Assembly (NCBI GenBank): GCA_039545275.1
Contig: BCHS01000003.1
Span: 62,001-126,000 of the forward strand
DNA: 64,000 bases
Reading direction: 5' to 3'
DNA from: Pseudomicrostroma phylloplanum
Taxonomy: Eukaryota; Basidiomycota; Exobasidiomycetes; Microstromatales
Under the pieces are notes generated by a model that was not told the DNA's origin, made no database searches, and saw only the letters and a list, made by a program, of their open reading frames with translations. Shown one piece after another: positions 46,216 through 58,170 of the stretch; the first letter of the stretch is position 1, and every line of letters begins with the position of its first letter. A program made the translations under genes and the position numbers.

Positions 46216-49200
46216 ATGGCTGAAGAATCTGGCTCTGCCACCGAGGCTGTCAAGGTCGGCCTTGACCAGCTGCCGGATGAGATCGTAGTACAGGTGCGAA
46301 GACTTGCCCATGTTCAGAGCGTACTGCTCAGCCTTGACCCACATGCTGCTACATCGCTGCCCTGACCTTGTACTGTAGATTCTCATCTACTCAGACAACC
46401 CAGGATCTTTTGGCGCAGTGTCCAAGCGTGTCTATAGTGGGTGGTAGGAATGAGACTCTCCCAGATGAGTGTCAGTGGCTCATGAAGACCTTCGACCCCT
46501 CAGACCTTTCACAAAGCTGCCACACGCGAGCTCAGTATTTTCTACGAAGGCACGGCAAAGGCCTTGCCCTCTTTTACGCCATCTCTCGGACCAAGATTTT
46601 CACCGAGGATCTTTTCAAAGTGAGAGTCCCAATGGTACTATGAACATAAAGTCACAAGCTCAGCTGACGGAATCATGCACTCTGGCAGACCTTGCTTACT
46701 TCTGGCGCAACGCTGTCACTGGCAGTTGCCCAAGAGCTCGCCATTGTGAGTACAGCCTGAATGCCGCTAGCATTTTCGTCAGGTCTTACAAATTCACGCC
46801 TCGAGCAGAGGAACTTCAAAACCACACCAACCCGACATTACTCCGCCTACGGCGACGAGACGACCATGTGGGGCAAGCATGTAGATTTGCAAGCAGTTCT
46901 AGCGGTGCTAGCTGAAGCTCATAAGATTGTGAGTCCTCTTCTCGAAGCCATTGGCCACGGGGATCTCAGCAGTGCGACGTACGACTAAGTATCATACGCA
47001 TATCGACCTCATCGTACTTCACAGTTCTCGGGCTTGCATTTGCATGCGCGCGAAACCGAAGACTACCAGAGATGGGCCGAAGGTTCCCGAAGCCGCAGTG
47101 GGGTCTCTAATACCCGAATCGACTCTAACTTCAAGCCCGAAACCTTGTTCGAAGAGCACAAATTTGTCCCTCTGCCATTTGGTATCAAAGACATAGCCGA
47201 CTCTTACTTTCAGAGGACGATAGGCTTAGCCATTGCCAAAGTGAGCGAGAGCCTGTTCGATTCTCGGCGCAGTGGTGTACCAGTCTCACCACTCTCTGCC
47301 CTTGTCCATGCCAATTCCAGTGGCCAGAACTCACAGTATGGCTTGACAAGCAGGAGTTCAACCTTACCAAAGCGCAGGGCGAAGACATACTTTCGGCGCT
47401 GATGCGCGACTATGACTCATCTGGGGACCTCAGTGCGTTGGACCAGCGCCTGGAGCAGATGCACACATCAGGCCACCCCAGTTTGCGAGTTGAAGAATCC
47501 TTTGCTGTGAGTGCGCAACCTACTGGAGCAGCTCAGCGCACTGCTGTAGAGTTGCTGGACGCTAAAAATACCCCAACGACGTGCAATACTTCTTGCCCGT
47601 AGACTCGGGTCTTCATGTCTCTCCGACACTGTAAAGTCGAAGGTGAGAGCAGGTACGCATCCGGCGCCCGTCGGGTCGATACAATCAAGAGCGCCTACAA
47701 CGGTCAGTATGTAGGACTTCAGCGACGTCACCCACCTTCTCCGTCAGCTCAAACGCTTCCTTTCTTTGCCGCCATTTGCATCGCAGCCGTCTTGCGACTG
47801 GATTCAAAGGGCATGCTTGACTTCGACTTCCCTGCCCTCGTCGAGAAAGCTGTTTTGACGCTTGCACAGCGAGAGAGCGGTACGGACGCTGCCCGCATCT
47901 ATCACTTCGTCGTACATGAGACTGACGACACCTCTGGATCCACGAAGCTATGTCGCTGGTCAGTAGGGGTGCTTCAGCCGGCATCCAAAGAGCGTGGACC
48001 TCTGGCTCACAATCTTCGGCCACTCCTGTGATATCCTTTTGACAGGTTCGCTTATTTCCTCTTGCGTCAAATGCAAGCTGCACGCTTCTTCAAAGGCTGC
48101 ACTCTGAAGTCGGACAGTGCACCCGATTGGACAAAGGCAAACTCAGACAGGGTGAGGTCGAGATGCGATGGTCCGGCACAAAGACCAGACTACCAACTAG
48201 CTCATAGCTCGTACCATTCCACTCTCTCGGTCCCTGAATCGTCCCGTTCCTGCACTGCATCGTAATGCTTACATCAGACTGAGGACGACGTTCTCGGCGT
48301 TCTACTTCTCCCCGCCATCGTCGACGACACGAGCGTGCTCGCCTACGCAAAAGCCCACGGTCTAGTGCGCGACTGGCCGCAATTTCTTGCTCGAGTAGCA
48401 CGATGCTTACTGCTTGACCCTCTCAAGGTAAGATCATGGCACTGGGCTCTGCCCAGCCGTTTCTGCAATGCCAAACGCGTTCATCACAGAACCAAAGCTG
48501 AAATTTCGACCTGTACCCTCACCACAATTCAGGGGAAGCTGCTCAAAGCAATCAGCAAATGGTGCAAAGCTGCCGGCCTATCGCACTTTCCAGCCGTGCT
48601 CGCACGTGCTGTTGAGGGTCATGGTGAGTTGGAAGGATGAGCTATCCCCACATGACGACGGCCTAGTTGACATCGTCTTGGTTCCAATCAATAGCCATTC
48701 CTGCGGACTTGCGGAAAACTCTGCCTGCTGACATGTGGGAACTGAGCGAATACGGCAAGGAGCGTCGCTTCTATCGTACTTGGGGATATCCCCGCATCGT
48801 GACTGTTCTGAGCTCCAGCCAGCACCTCGACCGTGCCGAGTCTCTACGAGAAGGCTTTTTCCTTCCTTTGGAACATTACACCAACTTCGAGGAAGAGAGT
48901 GCGACGTCAGAGCTCCCAGAGCTTTTCCAGCTGGGCGGAGCACGCAAGCGCATGAAGTTGAACGACTTGTTTGACTATCACTTCGACAGGAACAGTCGCT
49001 ACAGCCATCGGTGAGTAAGGTGCACTGACCTTCGCTCTTCACACTTGTGCCAACAATACTTCCATTGCGAATTGGTACTCCAGCAATCGTCAAACAGCCC
49101 CGAAATATCAAGCGCCCTTCATGGACAAGCTCGAAGGCAACGGCCTCGCAATCGTGAAGCTGTGTGGACCAAACAGCGCGGCAGCTGCAGTGGTAATGGA

Positions 49201-50980
49201 CCACGCTGTGCTCAGCTGGACGCCCTCCTCTTCGACTGAGCTTCTTGTTTCTCTGGTCAAGGCAGGCTGTAAGTTCACTCTGCGACACCTCTACTTCTTC
49301 GGCCGAGTGGCCCGAAAGTTTCCGCAAGACTTGGAGAGGAGCTTGTCTACCCTCGGCGCGACGCCCTTGGCCGGTCTGGAAGAAGATGAGAAACTCTTGG
49401 GTTGTGTCGCTACCCAGCACATGGAGTGAGTGTTAAAAGCACTAGACAGTGGTTGCTTTGACGCAGCGTGACACTGATGCCAGCGAATGGTCTTCCTCTG
49501 CTTAGGGAAACGAGACTAGTGACGCTGCAGAAGCATGTCGAAAGGGCTCTCGCGGAGTCCTCTAAGCCGGCTATTACCCTTGTGTTCGACCGGGACGAAG
49601 CAGGGAGCGTCTGCTGTACCCACAAGCCCTCTGTCAAATCAGAGCTTGATGGCGAACCTTATCGAGACGGACTGCGAGTCTTTTGGCAGCCTCCTTCCAA
49701 GACAGAACCCGATGCAGCACTTCAAGGTAGCGCTGCATCCGGTGCCATCCCAGCCGACAATGCGGAAGGCGCCAACAATCTTCTCGATTGCAGCTTGTCG
49801 TTCAAAGACCTGGCCCCCCTCCCGAAGCGTGGAGGAGGCGACTTGGAAGTCACCGTATGTGTTCAAGACGTGGTGAGTTTGAGGTCAAGACGATACCAGC
49901 CACGCTAATCGCATAGGTGACGGACCATTACTTAGCCGAATCTACCTCCCACTCACAGCCTCACAAGCTTAAGGAGAACCTACGCCGACAGCTCCTTCTC
50001 AACGCCCAGGTTGGCTATCGACATGTCAATGCCCTCCTTCACAGCGAAATCTACAAAGCTCAAGTCCGTAGCTCTCTATTGAAGGATACCCGCGCCCTCT
50101 GTTCGGAATATCAGACTTATCTGCAGAATATCGTCAACACGCTGGCAGCTACGATTCAGGCCTTGGAAGTGGTCGTCGTACCTCGCTTCTCCCTGAAAGA
50201 CGGTTCGGCTGCCGAGAAAGAAGAGTACAAGAGGCAGCACGAGCTTCTGACCGAAATTGCCGCTTTGCACAAGGAGATCGAAGGGAACACCAACGGTACC
50301 GAAGAGCTAGCTAGTATCTGCAGTACCATTAACACGGAGAAGTACGCAGTGACACCTTCCAAGAAGAGGCAGAGCTTCCAGGCGGCAGAGCAGGGCATAT
50401 CGCAGGAGTTCAAGCGTCGAAAGAAGGGCAAAAAGACGGAGGCGGGTGAGTAGAGCGGACTGAGGGGCTGGGAGTGAAGAAGCGACATGGCTTTTCCAGA
50501 TGCGGGTCTGACGGCCTCATGCGTTTTCTTTCCTTTGGGTCAGATGTGGAAGACGAAAAAGACGACGTCGATGTAGACTACGAGCCACCCCATCGATCAG
50601 CTGACGAAGATGGCTGCTCAAGTGCAGAGAGCTCTCAAGGAGAGAGCATCGGCACTGAAAGTGAGGCCGAAGGCGGCGAGGCTGACGGCGACAGCAACAA
50701 TGACCCGCCTCCTCAGTCAGAGGATACCGTGATGGCAAGCGTCGACGGTTGTCAGCCTATGACATCTCCAAAGGGAACAGATGCGACTCCTCATAGGGAC
50801 GAAATTGGCGGCGCAGATGAGGCCCCCCACCCGAAGCAGGAAGCATACCTCGATAGTGGAGCCTCAGCCCAAGGAGAGGCATCTACAGACTCTGGAGCCC
50901 AAGCCCCGTCCTCTACGACCCAGCAGAGCGATGACGAGCCCGGCAAGGCCGTACGTCGAAGTGGTCGATCCAAGCGCTGA
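46216..50980 (+). CDS. L1: long F-box-like tandem-family protein
   Basis: Seventeen exons: 46216-46293, 46379-46436, 46504-46619, 46689-46745, 46809-46928, 47025-47240, 47321-47506, 47603-47702, 47787-47958, 48046-48151, 48278-48427, 48533-48623, 48695-49010, 49084-49425, 49506-49872, 49959-50445, 50544-50980; 1132 aa in frame. N-terminal module: QLPDEIVVQ, ILIYSDNPGSFGAVSKRVY, TRAQYFLRRHGKGLALFYAI, LLTSGATLSLAVAQELAI, FVPLPFG. The middle corresponds to M genes exon by exon (172, 150 and 91 nt exons identical in length). The C-terminal third is unique to L/SL: LAIVKLCGPNSAAAAVVMDH, LVKAGCKFTLRHLYFFGRVA, a predicted coiled coil (YLQNIVNTLAATIQALEVVV), basic KRRKKGKK, an acidic stretch, and RRSGRSKR at the end. 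Basic-acidic-basic order suggests a nuclear or chromatin place; function unknown. Confidence 0.8.
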
Positions 50981-51586
50981 GCGGCTCGAGGACAAGCATT
51001 TGCCCTATGCGAGCCCACCCTTCCCCTCCGCCCTTCTCTACTCATCCATCCTTCTTGTCGATACGCGCCAAGAGCGGTACGCCTAGCTTCCTACCGTACC
51101 TTCTCGTCCCAGAGTCACATCCTCCACAGTAGAAGACGACAGATGATACGGCGGCACCGAAGCTAGGTGCGGCGCTACAGAACGAGATGCATACCGCGAT
51201 GCGTCTACCTGTGAGCTTGACGTGACGTGAGAAATGTATGCCTTTCCCTTCTTCGTATGTCCGCAGTAGCCTGGTGTCCCCACTTCGAAAAGGAAAATCA
51301 GATTGTCTTGAGGTAGAACGATGTGGTGGTACGGCCTGCCTGCCTGTGAGACCGTCTGTCAGTTTGGCTGTTGAATGAAGTTGCACTTCGACGATTCTTC
51401 CGATCCGTAAGACAATGTCGGGCCGGTAGCGACGCGTCCGGGGCGGGGCAGATGCGCTTCCTTTCCGTGCGTTTTCCTTCCGCCGTAGCCTCGGGGGTGG
51501 AGTACCTTTGAGTCTTTTTCCCATCTTCCGCCCTAACTCACTACCTACTGTCGATCACCTCACACCTCCCTCTTCTTCACGTTAGT
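50981..51586. promoter_or_regulatory. L1-SL2 spacer with SL2 promoter
   Basis: Carries the 19-base element (51423-51441) shared with S6. No gene seen. Confidence 0.5.
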
Positions 51587-54500
51587 ATGCCACCTGACAG
51601 CGGCTCCCCGCCTGAGACTCCCGAGGCCACACTGACGGCCATGCCTGATGAGGTCCTACTCAAGGTGCGCTGAGCGGAAGCTTTTTGAGAAGGTTGCCGT
51701 GATCTCTTCCTACTCATCCCTTCCGCTTTCCTCTATCCCTACAGATCTGGCTGCTGTTGGACGATCCTCTAGACTTCACCACTCTCTGCAAGAGCTTCCA
51801 CGGTGAGCAGCATTAGCATTGGCTCCCTCCAGGGAGCTGACCGGTCTGCCTCGCCACACCCTCTGCTGATCCTCAGCCTCTGCTGCCATAGCCTTCTCCC
51901 AACGACCGGACGTCCGAGCACAGTATTTCCTCTCACAATGGGGGACCCACCTGGCCATGTTCTACGCCATCGCACGCCCCAAGATCTTTGACGAGGCGTT
52001 GTGCAAGGTGAGCAGGAATCTATGGGGGCCATATACGCCCTGATATACTGCTGATACACGAGCATCACATTCGACAGGCCCTCGTGCAGTCTGGAGCCGT
52101 CGTTTCTCTGGCTCTGATGCAGGAGCTCGGCAAGGTAAGCTCCTCCTTGATATGGCGTCCATCTGGCAGTACGCCGGCATACGATCCGTCAGCCAAAGGC
52201 TTCTGACCTGACTATTGCTTCTCTCTCGCTAGCGCTACTTTACCACCGGCAGCAGCCGAAGGGAAGTCTTTCGCAACAGCCGATGGAGTACCCGTCTTTC
52301 GTTCTCTGCTGCTCTCGCAGTGCTAACGGAAGGGGAAAAACAGGTGGGTGTCCTCGAACAGAAGACTGTATGAGCAGCATCCGCGCCATTCTCGCTCATC
52401 AGACATGCGTTCTCGTGCCTTTGATACTGCCAGTTTCCGAAGCTGAACGTCGCCGACGCATCCGAGATGCAGCTCCTCTCGGACTGGCTCAAGAACTGTG
52501 GCGACATGACACATGAGGCCTTACTTGATATGTTCGTCCGACGACATTTCATGCCTCTGCCTCTGGAGCACCTTGGTTGGGCAGGGGAGTCCAAGAGAGC
52601 TTCTGCAAAGGAGATCAAGAAGGTCAGTTATGCCAACAGAGCAGGCATCCAGGCACATCGGGCAGTCTTCTCGACAGACGCGTCCTTCCCGGAACCGCCA
52701 TCAACTGACCCTAGTCACGGCCGAAACTTCCATCGATAGATTATGGCGGTAGCCAATTGCATCGTGGCCAGCAAGATGCAAGGCAAAGTATTGGGGACCT
52801 CCATCAAGGCCGCTAGCGAAGCGAGTCTCGCAGACTGTCCTCACCCTCCACACGAGAGCGTGTCCAGGGCAGTCGAGTCTGCCACCGAAGTGGAAAGAGC
52901 CAGTCTCGAGAAGCTCCCCGATGAGATTTTGACACAGGTGAGAAATGCTGCCTGCCCTTCCCTTCCGCGACTCAACGACTCAGGCCTTGCGGTTGTGCTC
53001 GCTTACTTTGCCTTTTACCACCCAGATTTTCATCTACTCGGAGGGTCCGAATGACCTACTACAAGTCTCCCGGCGCATGTACAGTAAGTGTCATAAGGGC
53101 CACTGGCATTGGGCGAACATGTGAAACTAAGCAGCTTGTTACTTCCTTTGCAATCTACTCATTCCCATAGACCTGTCGCGCGATCCCCAGACACGTGCCC
53201 GGTACTTTTTAAAGAGGCATGGCAGGGGTCATGCTCTCTTCTTCGCCATCGCTCGGCCCAAGGTTTTCACTGAAGGGTTGTTCAGGGTGAGCAATGATCC
53301 CAGACTTGTTTGTGGGAGCAGCATCAACAATCTGAGCACGACCATCTTCGCAGACACTCCTCCTTCTCGGCGCCACACTGCCATTGGTATTGGCACAAGA
53401 GCTTGCTTCCGTGAGTGTAGCCCAGACGTTGTCAGTGCCCCTGTCACTATGCCGACATTCGTCTTCCCCTTGGAGCAGAGAAACTTCAGCGCCCTGGATC
53501 ACATGTGGGACCGCCTGCAACGTCGGGAAATACCGCAGTGGGGCAGGCATGTTGCTCTGCGAGCAGTCTTAGCAGTCTTAGTTGAAGCTCATAAGCTTGT
53601 AAGTGCTCAAAGCCCGAGCCTCCACAAGCTGTGTCTCGAGAGCCCAGCTCTCACCCATATTGATCACGTGCCCGCCTCACACCCACATAGTATTCGGGTT
53701 TGCACTTGGACACCCGCGACATGGACGTGTACGAGGAATTCGCCAGATCCCCGCATTCGTGGACAAGACCCGGCCCCTGTGCGGAGCTTAAGCCTGAAAT
53801 TAAGGCGGTCTTGGAGGACCACAAGTACATCCCACTTCCATTTGGCACCAAAGACACAGACGCTGACTCGTTCCAGGAAAACATGGCTGTTGCCATCTTC
53901 AGGGTAAGTGATGCGCTGTGACTTCTGCTCTGGAGCTTCACGAGACTGATGTTACATTACTTGACCTCTCGGGCTTAGTGGCCAGCGTTTGCAGCCTGGA
54001 TCGACCAGCAAGAGATTCATATGGCACGATTTGAAAGCTTCCTTGGCCGAGAGCTGTTGTGCGACTTGGTGCGCCTGGCAGAACACGATCATACAAACAA
54101 AGCGCTCTTACAAGAGCACTTGGAACAGTGTCACCGGAGAGGCCACCCGAGTCTGCGAGTTGACGAGGCTTACGCCGTGAGTCCAGTACGGGTGGCAGCA
54201 TGTTCATGCGAGCTTGAAGGTGCCAATCCTCAGCTACCGCGAGTCCTACGCCACTTTCTCTGCCACAGATTCGAGTCATCCTGTCTTTCCGTCTGATCCC
54301 GGTGAAGGGGGAGGGCAAGGATTGCGGTCCTAACTGCAAAGAGACGGTCATTTACGCCTACAATGGTCAGTATGTAGCAACTCAGACAAGCGCTTGGACG
54401 GTACATCGACTGAGAAGGTCCCTTGCTCCCGCTCTGCTCCACAAAGCTCTTTTGGGCTTGGAATCGAAGGGCTTGTTGGACTTCAATGTCTCTGATGTCG

Positions 54501-57500
54501 TACTAAAGGTCGTTCTCACCCTTGCTCAGCACGAGAGCGGTCTCGACGCCGCACGTGTCTATCATTTCGTCGTGCACAATACAGACGACACATCTACAGC
54601 CTCCAAAGTCGCCAGATGGTGAGGACCACGGGCCTCTACGCAGATCATCAGGTGGTCGTCAACTAGCTCACCGAACCGGCCCGTTGCCCATTGCCTGATA
54701 GGTTCGCGTTCTTCCTTCTACGTCAGATGCGTTCTGCTCAATTCTTCGATGGCTGCGAGCTGAAGTCCGAAAGTACGCCTGACTGGATACAAGCAAATTC
54801 GGACAGGGTAAGTGGTCCAGCAATGCTTTATTGCTTTGGTCATACTGTGACGCTGACGCCCTCCCTCTTTCGTTGTCGCTATGCGGTGGCTGACACGTCT
54901 TTGTACTTTTTCTGGGCTGGACACAAGACGGCGGACGATATCCTTGGTGTCCTGCTGCTCCCAGCAATCGTCGATGATACCGGTGTGCTGACGTATGCTT
55001 TGACTCACGATTTAGTCAAAGACTGGTCTCGCTTCCTTGCTCGGGCGGCGCGATGCCTGCTGTTGGACCCTTTCAAGGTGAGGCAGTAAAGGGCGCTCTA
55101 CTACAAGCATGCACTTGTCACTCTCATGAGCCGCCCGTCGCAGCAATACTCAGCGCCACTAACGCCTCGTTGCTCCTCATCGCATCATCGCATCAGGGTA
55201 AATTGCTCAAAGCAATCAGCGCGTGGTGCAAGGCTGCTTTGTTGTCTCCTTTTCCCAGCATACTCGCTACTGCCGTTGAGAATCACGGTGAGTTGAAGCC
55301 TAAAACTAGAGTCTGCGCTCCCAGCTCGGCTGATGCTGTCTGTATGTCCATAGCCATACCTACAGATGTCAAGGAAGCACTGCCACCGGAGCTATGGGAG
55401 CTGAGCACAGCCGGTGAAGGGCGCCGCCTTCAGCCTCTCTGCGCCTCAGCCCCTTACATCACAACAGTCCTAAGCTGCAATCGACGTACATTGCCGGCGA
55501 AACGGTGGCGCGAAGGGTTTTACTTACCCTCGAGAGACTACACCAATTTTGAGACAGAACGTTCAGAGCTTGAGCTGCCAACGCTGTTTCAGAATAGGGG
55601 ACTTCGCGAGCGCGTGGACTCGGAAGACTCATGGATCGGATACTGGAAGAAACCCGATCCCGACGGGCCGAGACGTCGTGCCCCTTTCCTCAAAGAGCTT
55701 GATCAGAACAGCCTGGCAATCGTTAAGCTCTGCGGAGCGAAGAGCGCGGCAGGCGCGGTGGTCATGGATCATGCTGTACTCAGCTCGATGGTAGGTCTGC
55801 ACAGCAGGACAAGAATCAAATCGTAGACGTCGGACTGACCCAAGACCCGCCAACAGTGTCCATCTTCTGTAGATCTGCTCGCTCCACTTGTCAAGGCGGG
55901 CTGCAAATTCACCTTGCGACACCTCTACTTCTTTGACAGAGTAGCCAGAGAGCTTCCCGGGAATCTGGTACGCGGACTGTGTAGTCTGAAGACGAACTAT
56001 CTGATCCGTCTGGAGGAAGACCCCTCCCTCCTGAGGTCCCTTGCTACGGAACACATGCAGTCAGTGCCAAGAGTAGGGGCTCAAGCGGGGACCGATTCGA
56101 ACCATACTGACACCCGCAATCTGTTGTGGCTGATTTCCAGAGAGACCCACTTAGTAGCTGTCGAGGATCAAGTAGCGGGACTGCTGCACGAGTCTCCTGA
56201 TGGGGCTATTCGCCTAGCCTTCGGTCACGACGAGGATGGGACGGTCACTTGTACAGCCCAAGCCAATATGAAAGGGGTTCCCGAGCATGAGACGGATTTC
56301 CTCCTCTGGCAGCCTCCTCGTACGATGCTATCCATCCCCGGCTCCGAGCACGAAAAGGCGTCATCGGGCAGCTCGAGCACTACAGCGCAAGACGGACGTC
56401 AATCGGTGGATGTCGAGCTATCGATAGAAGATTTGGCTTCACTTCCCAGGCGCGAGGGGGGAGACTTGGAACTCACCTTCTGTATTCAAGGAAAAGTGAG
56501 GAGACCACCGAGAGGGTGCCATACATCAAGAATACTGATGCCGTCTTTTCCTTTTCTCTCCCTCTCTTCAGCCTCACAAGTTGAAGGAGAATGTGCGTCG
56601 ACGACTACTTCTAAACGCTCGGATCGGCCATCGGCACATTAGTGCATTACTACGCAGCGAAGTTGCCAAGGTTCAAGTGCGTCAGAGGCTGGCGGGCGAC
56701 GCCACCGAACCTTGCTCAGAATATCAGTCTACGCTGCAGGAGATTGTCGACACTTTGGCCTCTACGATCGAGGCTCTGCAGATTTTGGTTGTACCTCGTA
56801 CATCGCTGAAGGCAGGCAGCGCTTTCGACAAGACAGTGTATCAAAAAGAACTCGGCCTTCTGACCGAGATCGTCGATTTGCAGAAAGAGATGGAGACGAG
56901 TGCAGCGGACGGTGCATTGACCCTGGCAGGAATCTACAATACCATCGACAAGACCCAGTATGATGTGATCCCGTCCAAGAAGAGGAAGAGCTTTCGCACT
57001 GCAAAGACTCGAATCTTGCAAAGCCTAAACGATGGCCACGCTACCACGAGAAGCAAATGTGGGAAAGCTAGCAAACCTACCAGGCGTACCCGACATAGCA
57101 TTGTGACGGAAGTAGGTGAGTCAGAGCAATTGTCCTGCCGCAGGAGAGTGAGCTCTTGAAAGCGGCTGATACGCTCTCTCTTTTCCATGTCCCTCGTTCT
57201 TGTCTGCCTCAATCAGACGAAGCGGAGAGAAGCGGATCAGAGGAGCAAGCTGAGCCTGAAGCAGATGATGAGCATGCGAACGGATCAGACGAGGAGAACG
57301 AAGATGATGACGACGTCGTCGATCCAGACTTTGAGCCTGATCCAGAGGCTGACGACGGTCTTTCTTCAGGCTCCGAAGACTCTCAGACGGGGGGCACCAG
57401 CGATGAGAGTGATGAGAGCGATGTCGTAGACCCCGCAGACATCGGGGTCGCAGCCAATGGCCGAGGGACTACGCCTGCCCAGACGGAAGATGTGCTGATG

Positions 57501-57767
57501 GAGAGCGTTCACGGCCCTCATGCTCTTCCAGACCACGAGGATGCACGGACGACGACCGGCGAAGGATGCAGTACCGAGCCAGAAGGGCATCGCCATCCAA
57601 CGCAGGCAGAGTCCTCCACGTCCCAAGGCGGGAAGGTGGCAGATTCGGCAGAAGGGACAGCATCCTCAGAGTCGACCGTTGCACCCCCTTCTCCTAAGAG
57701 AAAGCGACATCAGAGTAACAGCGAAGCGGTCAAACCTGTCCGCCGAAGTGGACGAACGAAGCGCTGA
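51587..57767 (+). CDS. SL2: fused S-type and L-type F-box-like tandem-family protein
   Basis: Twenty-three exons give 1424 aa in one frame: 51587-51664, 51745-51802, 51892-52007, 52078-52134, 52233-52343, 52434-52622, 52740-52937, 53026-53083, 53171-53286, 53354-53410, 53479-53598, 53691-53903, 53979-54176, 54269-54365, 54447-54618, 54702-54807, 54928-55077, 55197-55287, 55354-55790, 55857-56059, 56141-56495, 56572-57115, 57217-57767. Exon 7 contains both the end of the S module (IMAVANCIVASKMQ) and the start of the L module (LEKLPDEILTQ), so the fusion lies inside an exon and removed the S stop codon and the spacer. There are two F-box-like motifs, two FxPLPL/F motifs, the L-type VKAGCKFTLRHLYFF block, a coiled coil, a basic region, a long acidic tract and C-terminal RRSGRTKR. 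Compared with L1 one intron is missing and one is at a new place (after LSSM). Function unknown. Confidence 0.78.
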
Positions 57768-58170
57768 AGGCCGGGCGACTTCCCCCAACCCCTTCATCAC
57801 TTCATGACCTTTCCCTTAATCATCCACCCCTGTTGTTCTCATTGTCAAGACGAGTCCAGAGCCTGCTTGCGATCGATCGGTCGTCGGTCCGCCGCATTGT
57901 ACTCATGACAAACTTTCACCAATGGTGATTGCAATGAAATCAAGAATCATGCTTCCCTTTCCTGCACGATTGGTGTCTTTGGCATGCGGAAGAGCTGTAG
58001 CCTTCTAGCGTCGAGTGACGCGTCGACGCGAGCGTGTCAGGGAAAAGCAGCTTTACAGCCGTCTGCGTGCATTCGGCGCGCAGAAGCCATGACGCCGGGT
58101 ATTCAGTGCTGAAAGCCGTTCTCTGTATATGCCTTCTCCTCCCAGTCAATTCTCACCATCCTCCACGACC
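57768..58170. promoter_or_regulatory. Promoter region of T1
   Basis: Contains ACGCGT at 58018-58023 and a block from CGTCGACGCG to GCGTGCATTCGGCGCGC (58021-58082) that recurs, diverged, before T2 (60135-60196) and T3 (61830-61890). A start at the upstream in-frame ATG 58129 is possible but less conserved. Confidence 0.5.
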
